Of a DNA stretch of 64,000 bases, positions 58,515 to 64,000 are shown piece by piece (position 1 is the stretch's first letter; each line of letters starts with the position of its first letter). The DNA comes from Paenibacillus sedimenti. GTDB taxonomy: Bacteria > Bacillota > Bacilli > Paenibacillales > NBRC-103111. The stretch covers positions 248,001 through 312,000 of the forward strand of contig NZ_JACVVD010000004.1 of NCBI RefSeq assembly GCF_014534655.1, written 5' to 3'. Position numbers and translations under genes: made by a program. The notes under the pieces are model-generated. The model was not told the DNA's origin. It searched no databases and saw only the letters and a list, made by a program, of their open reading frames with translations.

Positions 58515-58651
58515 TAGAGTATTTCCTCGCGGTAGCCAGTCTCTTTCTTGAACGACTCAATCTCTGCAAGATCTATAAAGTAACGTACATAAGGCATCAC
58601 CGAGCCGCCCCACTGAATTTCATAAACACGAGCTCTAATTAGTTTCAACAT
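58514..58651 (-). CDS. Small hypothetical protein
   Basis: 45 residues; AGGGGTG six bases before ATG 58651. Contains VYEIQWGGSVMPYVRYFIDL. Divergent from the integrase operon and next to its operators, so it could be under the same control. Confidence 0.55.
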   Translation of the reverse strand: MLKLIRARVYEIQWGGSVMPYVRYFIDLAEIESFKKETGYREEIL

Positions 58652-58667
58652 TTCTAACACCCCTTTT

Positions 58668-58701
58668 TTTGAATTCAAAACAACGATTTATGAATTCATA
58701 A
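58668..58701. promoter_or_regulatory. Paired palindromes upstream of the integrase operon
   Basis: TTTGAATTCAAA (58668-58679) and TTATGAATTCATAA (58688-58701) are perfect palindromes whose centres are 21 bp apart, two helical turns. Confidence 0.55.
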
Positions 58702-58745
58702 TAGCTAATTAATAAATCAATGTCAATGCAAATGATTTCTTTTTG

Positions 58746-58775
58746 TTGAAAAAATAATTCATATCGATGTATAAT
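58746..58775 (+). promoter_or_regulatory. Integrase operon promoter
   Basis: TTGAAA (58746-58751), 18 bases, TATAAT (58770-58775), about 24 bases before the first start codon. Confidence 0.7.
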
Positions 58776-58798
58776 GAACTCAAACGGAGGGGATATTC

Positions 58799-58981
58799 AT
58801 GGAACGTAAGGTTGCAAACATATATGAGGATACTCGCGAGCTTTTGAACCAAGTAAAAGATGAGTTTGATTTTAAAAGCGATGATCAGGCCGTTAAGTTC
58901 TTGTGTCAATTGTTCATGGCTGACGATCGGAATGAGCTATTAAAGCGATATATCGAAATCAAGAAAAAGGCGGGTGAATAA
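58799..58981 (+). CDS. Small regulator preceding integrase
   Basis: 60 residues; GGAGGGG before ATG. Charged helical protein (DTRELLNQVKDEFDFKSDDQ) with ribbon-helix-helix-like spacing; it could bind the palindromes upstream. Ends three bases before the integrase start, so the two are cotranscribed. Confidence 0.55.
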   Translation: MERKVANIYEDTRELLNQVKDEFDFKSDDQAVKFLCQLFMADDRNELLKRYIEIKKKAGE

Positions 58982-58984
58982 CCC

Positions 58985-60097
58985 ATGCCCATTTACGAGT
59001 ATCAAAAGGGCGGGAAAGCACATTACTATTATGCATTCGAAGTGAAGGACGCTAGCGGAGAAAGAAAGACAATTAAGAAGCGCGGCTTTACCGGAAAGAA
59101 AGAAGCTCGTGCAGCAGAAGCAGAGGCACGTGTATCATGGGAGAAGGGAAATTATATAGATCCTTCGACCATGCTTTACGGTGAATATGTGAAGAATTGG
59201 CTAGCGAACAAACAAGACATTTCAGACCAAACGAGAGCAACGAATGACGGACATTTAAAAAATCACATTATTCCTGAGATCGGTCAGATCCCATTACAAA
59301 AGGTAAATGTTACTCACATTGAAGGGATGGTCAAGAAACTTCAAGAGAAGGGCCTCGCTCCGGGGACTGTGAAAAAAATCTATAATCTTGTCCAGACATC
59401 TTTTAAAGACGCAGCAATAAAAGAGTTGATTGTGAAAAATCCTTTCAACTTGCTTGCTGACGGTTCAAAGCCAAGAGCTAAAAAAGCCTCTGTTGATTAT
59501 TGGACGGTGGATGAGGTCAGAGAGTTCCTTGGAGGATTTGAACATCGCTTAAAGATCCTATTCATTCTTGCAATATACACTGGCATGCGCCGCGGAGAGA
59601 TATTAGGATTGAGATGGAAAGACGTTGATTTCGATAATGGCCAGATCCGTATTAGTCAGATTCTAGCCTTCAAAGGGAAGATCAAAGATGGTGCCAAGAC
59701 AACTGCTGGTAATCGATCTATCTCAATACCTCCAGTTGTGGTTGCTGAATTGAAGAAGCATCGAACTGTTGTTATTCAAGAAAAATGGGAAGCAAAAGAT
59801 AATTACAAAGACAACGATCTTGTTATTTGCGGTAAAGATGGACGACCTGTTAGCTGGAGTAATTTCCATAAATTCTGGATTAGGCGATTAGAGAAGGCAC
59901 CAAACCTTCGGAAGATCAGATTCCATGATCTAAGGCACACTTGTGCTTCACTCCTTTTAAGCGCAGGCACGCACCCAAAAATTGTACAAGAGTTGCTTGG
60001 ACACTCATCGATCAAAGTAACGCTCGACCTATACTCACACATGATGCCTAACATTCAAGCTGATGCAGTTAAAAACTTAGAAAAAATGCTCACTTGA
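58985..60097 (+). CDS. int: Tyrosine integrase
   Basis: 370 residues. N-terminal AP2-like arm-binding domain (about 1-55, YYYAFEVKDASGERKTIKKR), SAM-like core-binding domain (about 65-165), catalytic domain with Arg in TGMRRGEILGLRW, HDLRH and the GHSS box, and nucleophile Tyr in LDLYSHM. All catalytic residues are present. Ends 135 bases before attR. It joins phage and host at the riboswitch core. Confidence 0.95.
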   Translation: MPIYEYQKGGKAHYYYAFEVKDASGERKTIKKRGFTGKKEARAAEAEARVSWEKGNYIDPSTMLYGEYVKNWLANKQDISDQTRATNDGHLKNHIIPEIGQIPLQKVNVTHIEGMVKKLQEKGLAPGTVKKIYNLVQTSFKDAAIKELIVKNPFNLLADGSKPRAKKASVDYWTVDEVREFLGGFEHRLKILFILAIYTGMRRGEILGLRWKDVDFDNGQIRISQILAFKGKIKDGAKTTAGNRSISIPPVVVAELKKHRTVVIQEKWEAKDNYKDNDLVICGKDGRPVSWSNFHKFWIRRLEKAPNLRKIRFHDLRHTCASLLLSAGTHPKIVQELLGHSSIKVTLDLYSHMMPNIQADAVKNLEKMLT

Positions 60098-60129
60098 TTC
60101 CTTTGGGATTCTTTAGTTATCCATCATTT

Positions 60130-60147
60130 CCTACCAAAATTCCTACC
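60130..60147. repeat. Probable arm-type integrase sites (right)
   Basis: CCTACC at 60130 and 60142 within TCCTACCAAAA-type units, matching the triple repeat inside the left end at 1310-1337. Confidence 0.5.
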
Positions 60148-60171
60148 AAGATCAAAAAAACGACCAAAAAC

Positions 60172-60213
60172 AAACGCTCAAACCCTTGTTATATATGGGT
60201 TTGAGCGTTTTTA
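60172..60213 (+). terminator. Integrase terminator
   Basis: AAACGCTCAAACCC pairs with GGGTTTGAGCGTTT, then TT. A very similar terminator follows the gene at 61960. Confidence 0.88.
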
Positions 60214-60232
60214 AGTGGTTGGAAATAATCTT

Positions 60233-60256
60233 CCTGCCCCGAAGGTTCAATTATGA
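60233..60256. other. attR: attR core
   Basis: Exact copy of 1159-1182. To its right the DNA resembles the left phage end again, not bare host DNA. Confidence 0.9.
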
Positions 60257-60276
60257 TTTTGTTTGTTTCATTTCGC

Positions 60277-60353
60277 ACTTACTTAATACAAGTAACATTA
60301 AAAGAAATATTAGCACCACAAAAAGAAAAAAGCAAGGATTTTTCATCCTGCTT
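60277..60353. repeat. Copy of the phage left-end promoter/terminator region
   Basis: Aligns with 1344-1422 with few changes: ACTTACTTAATACAAGTAAC is identical, followed by the same extended -10 promoter (TTGCTT, 17 bases, TAATAT at 60335-60307) and the same excisionase terminator stem. Confidence 0.85.
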
Positions 60354-60416
60354 CATTTGTTGCCCCTTCCATTTTTCGACCTCTCGTTTGCTAACCGATC
60401 TCATTTGATTTTCGCA
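60340..60416 (-). pseudogene. Relic of a second excisionase gene
   Basis: In one minus-strand frame the sequence reads EIG, stop, QTRGRKMEGATNEAG and stop, matching the end of the phage excisionase (ERIGKRG...LEGTAKQG) with its middle deleted. It lies in the same place relative to the copied terminator. Confidence 0.6.
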
Positions 60417-60429
60417 ATGTTGTCAACTT

Positions 60430-61683
60430 TTACATTCCTTGATTCCAGAGAAACGTCCTCTGCATGTAACCCGGATTCTCATCTGTCTTAAACGGTGTAG
60501 TTACATTAACAAGTTTGTTATCCAGGTAGACATTCCGTGTCTCTGTTGGAGACCAATACAGGTTATAGCCCGTATATGAGAAACCAAATGAGCAATTTGT
60601 AATGATATTTGACATATATGTTTGACTAAATAGCTTGAAACCGCCAAACGCTTTGTCACAATCACTGATTTCATTTCTAACATATTCACATTGTTTCTGC
60701 TCATCATTCACGATCGCCGCCCTAAATCCTGCAAAGACATTATTATAAACTGAATACTTGGAGCCATTGATCCCTCCAGATGCCCCCATGTAAATTGCCG
60801 TTCCTCTTCGACCTGTATTCTTGAAAGAGTTTTTATAAATGTTGATGTTTGTAGAACCGCTGATACAGTTGATTACTTTGTTGTTTACTGAAATATCGGA
60901 AAATGAATACCCGCACTCATCAAATTTGTTATTAAAAACTACAATATCCTTTGAAGAATTCTCAATATGAATAGCTTCTCTTTGGATTCCATAGAACTGA
61001 TTGCCTGTAATCGTAATGCCATTACCTCGGGCTATACCTATTGCAAATCCATCTGACGCCCCAGTCGTTGTAAAAGTATCAAATTTGTTATTAATAATTA
61101 CGATGTCCGTAAAATCTGCTCTATTACTTTCAAAGTAATCATAACCACCGTTAAAAAAATAGCATCCTCGGATGATCAAGCCCTTTCCTTTTGAAGTAGC
61201 ATAAAGTAACACACCATACCCGGATTTATCGAATTTACAATCAGTTATGATCGTGTCGTTTACGGGCATTAAAGGATCGTTGTTGAAAGCAATACCCTGC
61301 GAACCATTAGAAAAATACACTTTGTCGATTCTCAGTTTTGAAGTGCCGCCAGCAATGTTAATACCAATTTCTCCTGAGTTGTTTAACGACAGCTTGAGGT
61401 TCGAAATCGATGAATCTTGTCCATTCGTATTGATTACTGCGGAACCGGCATAGGCAGCACCCGATGCTGGTTTGATTTCAGAAGGTTCCCCATTCCCAAA
61501 TAAGCTAACTTTAGATGGTATAGTAAGTGCGCTGGATATTAAATATGTTCCGTTAGGTACGTAGACCGAACCACCGCCAGAGGTACTACAATCATCAATG
61601 GCAGCTTGGATATTCGCCCTATTATCTGTTGTCCCATTTCCTACAGCTCCATAGTCTGTGATATCGAAAAATTGCCCGGACAT
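60430..61683 (-). CDS. Beta-helix spike-like protein (paralogue of 35736-36998)
   Basis: 417 residues; GGAGG before ATG. Same start (YGAVGNGTTDNRANIQAAID, GGGSVYVPNGTYLISSAL) and same architecture as the prophage spike, aligned end to end with roughly two thirds identity by eye. It lies outside attR next to an excisionase relic, so it is probably left over from an earlier related prophage. Open frame and ribosome-binding site are intact, hence it may still be expressed. Confidence 0.85.
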   Translation of the reverse strand: MSGQFFDITDYGAVGNGTTDNRANIQAAIDDCSTSGGGSVYVPNGTYLISSALTIPSKVSLFGNGEPSEIKPASGAAYAGSAVINTNGQDSSISNLKLSLNNSGEIGINIAGGTSKLRIDKVYFSNGSQGIAFNNDPLMPVNDTIITDCKFDKSGYGVLLYATSKGKGLIIRGCYFFNGGYDYFESNRADFTDIVIINNKFDTFTTTGASDGFAIGIARGNGITITGNQFYGIQREAIHIENSSKDIVVFNNKFDECGYSFSDISVNNKVINCISGSTNINIYKNSFKNTGRRGTAIYMGASGGINGSKYSVYNNVFAGFRAAIVNDEQKQCEYVRNEISDCDKAFGGFKLFSQTYMSNIITNCSFGFSYTGYNLYWSPTETRNVYLDNKLVNVTTPFKTDENPGYMQRTFLWNQGM

Positions 61684-61959
61684 GTTTCAAACACCTCCTA
61701 ATTTATTGTCCTGTTTGTAAGATGGGATGATCAATCAAGATCATCTCTCTCTAAGATACATTATTAAAAATCTGACCAATAGTTCCAGCAAATGCTAATT
61801 TTATCTGATCAATAGTTCCGCCTATGTAACGAAAAAAATATTTAGAAGAAATGAAACATGATGATCCGTATTCATTTTGTATTGTTTAACACAGTTTCTT
61901 TCAAAACAACATGTTATATTAGGTTTATTGGACTAATTGACTGAAAGGGAATAGGCCTT

Positions 61960-62217
61960 ATGGAGAAGTATCTCATTGTTAAAGAACTAGATTTAATTGG
62001 TGATAACCTCGCGTCTCTTAATAAATGTGTGGATATGATTTACAACATACAAAGATCACACGGTCCGCTTGTCGAAGTGGTAACCATTTTAAAATATGAG
62101 AAGCCTAAATTGTTTCCTTTCTTAAAATCCAGATTGGAAAGCAACCCTGTATTTAAAATGCTGTTCGAGGTTTCATTTGAGTATCAACAAGCTAAAAAAA
62201 GTCTAGGATTACGGTAA
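61960..62217 (+). CDS. Hypothetical protein
   Basis: 85 residues; AAGG precedes ATG by about eleven bases. Helical (LNKCVDMIYNIQRSHGPLVE), unrecognised. Followed by a strong terminator, so a single-gene unit. Confidence 0.55.
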   Translation: MEKYLIVKELDLIGDNLASLNKCVDMIYNIQRSHGPLVEVVTILKYEKPKLFPFLKSRLESNPVFKMLFEVSFEYQQAKKSLGLR

Positions 62218-62235
62218 TTTCGATGGCAAATTAAT

Positions 62236-62276
62236 AAACGCTCGATCCCTTGATGCTTTTGGGATTGAGCGTTTTT
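62236..62276 (+). terminator. Terminator
   Basis: AAACGCTCGATCCC pairs with GGGATTGAGCGTTT and is followed by TTGTTT. Confidence 0.85.
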
Positions 62277-62356
62277 GTTTAAGCTAATCTTCAGTTGCTT
62301 CCTTCGTTTATGTAACCCTTGAAATTTGGCCATACGTCATAATTTTAATCTTTAAT

Positions 62357-62371
62357 ATACCTATTAGGTAT
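62357..62371. promoter_or_regulatory. Palindromic operator before PadR gene
   Basis: ATACCTATTAGGTAT is a perfect inverted repeat about 40 bases before the PadR start, suiting autoregulation. Confidence 0.6.
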
Positions 62372-62413
62372 GTTAAAATCAACTTGACTTTAATTTTTAA
62401 GGAAGTGTATCCA

Positions 62414-62968
62414 TTGGAGTTTGTTATCTTGGGGCTTCTGTTGATTCGCAATCTAACACAATATGATATTAAGAACGTATTACAGCAGAAAGTATCTCCA
62501 TTTTTTAGCGCAAGTCTTGGAAGTATTCAAGCAGCATTAAAAAAACTAGAGAGCAACGGCCATGTTGAACTTACGGAAGTAGTTGAAAGTGGCCGGAGAA
62601 AAAAGATCTATGCAATTAACAATCTAGGAAGGCAGTACTTCATGGACTGGATGTTGTCTTCTATCGCTCCGAATCGTTTGGAGCAGGATGTGACAACACG
62701 ATTATTTTTCTTAGGATTTATGCCACAACCGAAGCGTGTTGAACTTGTAAAAGCAGTCGTTACTCATCTTGAATCCACGGTCCATGAATTTGAAGCTTCT
62801 TTTACTGAAGCCACTCAGAAAGAAGTGCCGGAACATCTAAAGCAAGTGGTAAAATACCAACTTAAAACATTGGATCTGGGACTCTTTTATCACCGGAGTA
62901 TGTTGGAATGGTTTAACGAACTTTTAACTGAACTGGAGGGAAGCCCGCATGAACAGCGTAATGAATAA
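62414..62968 (+). CDS. PadR-family transcription regulator
   Basis: 184 residues from TTG 62414 (AAGGAAG eight bases upstream). Winged helix of PadR type: LEFVILGLLLIRNLTQYDIK, ASLGSIQAALKKLESNGHVE, VVESGRRKKIYAINNLGRQY, then a helical dimerisation part. Probably represses itself and the overlapping hydrolase gene in response to a small molecule. Confidence 0.88.
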   Translation: MEFVILGLLLIRNLTQYDIKNVLQQKVSPFFSASLGSIQAALKKLESNGHVELTEVVESGRRKKIYAINNLGRQYFMDWMLSSIAPNRLEQDVTTRLFFLGFMPQPKRVELVKAVVTHLESTVHEFEASFTEATQKEVPEHLKQVVKYQLKTLDLGLFYHRSMLEWFNELLTELEGSPHEQRNE

Positions 62969-63764
62969 GACAAGAAAACTGGTATTCAAAAAAGCTCAAA
63001 TCTCTTATTACGTTATAGAAAATAAGGGAAAAGAAACGATTTTGATGTTACATCCGGGATTTGCTGACCATAACATATTCGAGCTGCAAATTGATCATTT
63101 TAAGGATAATTATCAGGTAATCTTAATTGATATGCCTGGTCACGGGGAAAGCCAAATCATGGGATCAAAAGTCACGATAAAAGATATGCCGGAAATTTTA
63201 AACCAAGTATTATTCGAAAACGACATCATTTCCTGCCATCTTCTTGGTGTCTCATTAGGCTCACTTGTCGCACAAGCGTTTGCAGATCGTTATCCGGATC
63301 GAGTAAAGTCAGTTACCATCGTGGGAGGATATTCGATTCATAAGGCGAATGAACGAATATTGAAGGCGCAAAGAACTGAAGGATTAAAGTGGATCCTGTA
63401 CATTCTTTTTTCAATGAAGAAATTTCGAAGGTATGTTACTTCCGTTTCATGTCATACCGATGTGGCCCGTGATATGTTTACTCGCGGGATTCAACGCTTT
63501 AGCAGACGATCATTTTCTGCTATGGCGGGAATGAACACATTTTTTACAACAAAAGATACCCCTATGACGTACCCTCTTTTGATTATCTTCGGGGAACACG
63601 ATCTTAAGCTGGTTCACGAAGCGGCGATGGAACTCCATCAATTAGAAAAACATTCTCAATTGGTGCTTTTACCCGGGGCGGGACATTGCGCAAACGCGGA
63701 TATGCCAAATGAATTCAACGTTGTTGTAGAGAACTTTTATCGCAAAAAAGCGCAGTTTCATTAA
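62949..63764 (+). CDS. Alpha/beta hydrolase
   Basis: 271 residues; GGAGGG before ATG, overlapping the PadR gene by 20 bases. Fold blocks: LHPGFADHN oxyanion loop, DMPGHGES, nucleophile elbow GVSLGS, acid in FGEHDLKL, His in GAGHCANAD. Substrate unknown. Cotranscribed with the PadR regulator. Confidence 0.88.
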   Translation: MNSVMNKTRKLVFKKAQISYYVIENKGKETILMLHPGFADHNIFELQIDHFKDNYQVILIDMPGHGESQIMGSKVTIKDMPEILNQVLFENDIISCHLLGVSLGSLVAQAFADRYPDRVKSVTIVGGYSIHKANERILKAQRTEGLKWILYILFSMKKFRRYVTSVSCHTDVARDMFTRGIQRFSRRSFSAMAGMNTFFTTKDTPMTYPLLIIFGEHDLKLVHEAAMELHQLEKHSQLVLLPGAGHCANADMPNEFNVVVENFYRKKAQFH

Positions 63765-63776
63765 CTGCGCTTTTCT
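63745..63776. terminator. Bidirectional terminator
   Basis: AAAAGCGCAGTT pairs with AACTGCGCTTTT. It includes the hydrolase stop region and separates it from converging nrdR. Confidence 0.85.
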
Positions 63777-63785
63777 CTCAAATGT

Positions 63786-64000
63786 TCAGCTATCGTGTTT
63801 CCCCAAGATTTGCGTCAATTCTTTCAAGAACATGTTGATGTCCTTGAATTGCCGGTAGACGGAAGCAAAGCGAATGTACGCCACTTCATCGACCGGGTAC
63901 AATTGCTCCATAACGAGCTCCCCGATGGCCAAGCTGTCCACTTCGGCATGTGCGGTATTACGAAGCTGCATCTCTACTTCCGAAACGATAACCTCCAGCC
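63786..64000 (-). CDS. nrdR: Transcriptional repressor NrdR (C-terminal part)
   Basis: The last 70 residues are in the window; the start lies beyond the right edge. [20 protein letters not shown] and [20 protein letters not shown] are the end of the NrdR ATP-cone domain. It represses ribonucleotide reductase genes according to dATP. Ordinary host gene. Confidence 0.93.
   Translation of the reverse strand, partial: LEVIVSEVEMQLRNTAHAEVDSLAIGELVMEQLYPVDEVAYIRFASVYRQFKDINMFLKELTQILGKHDS

Larger units (their letters stand above)
1159..60256. mobile_element. Temperate siphovirus prophage (about 59 kb)
   Basis: The element is bounded by 24-base identical direct repeats, with excisionase at the left end and tyrosine integrase at the right end. 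Inside are complete replication, lysogeny, packaging, HK97-type head, long-tail and lysis modules. Head and tail gene order (terminase, portal, protease, capsid, connectors, tube, chaperones, tape measure) is that of a siphovirus. No structural gene looks broken, but two small early genes contain a stop or a frameshift, so inducibility cannot be judged from sequence alone. Confidence 0.93.

Noticed and set aside
61684..61959. Third att core marking the far end of the older prophage
   Set aside because: No match to the core was found here or up to 63780.

Overview
The window is a host chromosome carrying one nearly complete siphovirus-type prophage of about 59 kb. A Bacillota host of the Paenibacillus kind is inferred. 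The grounds are AGGAGG-type ribosome-binding sites with frequent TTG and GTG starts, an FMN riboswitch of Gram-positive form, a DinR/LexA-type SOS box, NrdR, and a phage sigma factor of the sporulation/stress type. No 16S or other decisive marker is present, so the genus is not proven.

Left flank (1-1182): a DMT/EamA-family permease gene on the minus strand, cut by the window edge, under a complete FMN riboswitch with terminator. The phage attachment core (24 identical bases at 1159-1182 and 60233-60256) lies in the 5' strand of riboswitch helix P1, so the phage has integrated into a riboswitch. The aptamer is kept whole at attL, but its original promoter is now 59 kb away. A candidate promoter in the left phage end, which also occurs just outside attR, could replace it.

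Prophage 1.4-19.3 kb (leftward early/replication block): excisionase, sigma-like late regulator, HNH nucleases, MazG, YopX, DUF1064, a cytosine-5 methylase, DnaB helicase with loader, a replication initiator whose gene carries four 20-bp iterons (probable origin), MBL hydrolase, RecT, an SbcC-like zinc-hook ATPase, a sporulation-type sigma factor and an antirepressor. 19.3-20.8 kb: lysogeny switch with divergent XRE regulators, palindromes and a canonical SOS box upstream of the antirepressor operon.

21.4-23.9 kb: an agr-type peptide signalling locus: AgrD-like precursor, AgrB, a seven-helix AgrC-like membrane protein without a kinase domain, a small HTH regulator with twin palindromic operators, and a divergent CPBP membrane protease. 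23.9-33.8 kb: accessory genes (ATP-dependent DNA ligase, Tat-signal beta-helix protein, FtsK-like translocase with replication-relaxation protein, small membrane proteins, a secreted copper-amine-oxidase-N-like protein). 33.8-54.3 kb (leftward late block, read right to left): HNH, terminase, portal, protease, capsid, connectors, tail tube, frameshifted tail chaperones, tape measure, tail tip and fibre, GDSL esterase, beta-helix spike, holin, papain-like peptidase, glucosaminidase. 54.6-60.2 kb: further HNH, a HEPN-type protein, small genes, a tRNA-like element and the integrase next to attR.

Right flank (60.26-64 kb): a decayed copy of the same phage left end (excisionase relic plus promoter) and a paralogue of the phage beta-helix spike, suggesting an older related prophage at the same site, then a small protein, a PadR regulator/alpha-beta hydrolase operon and the end of nrdR.
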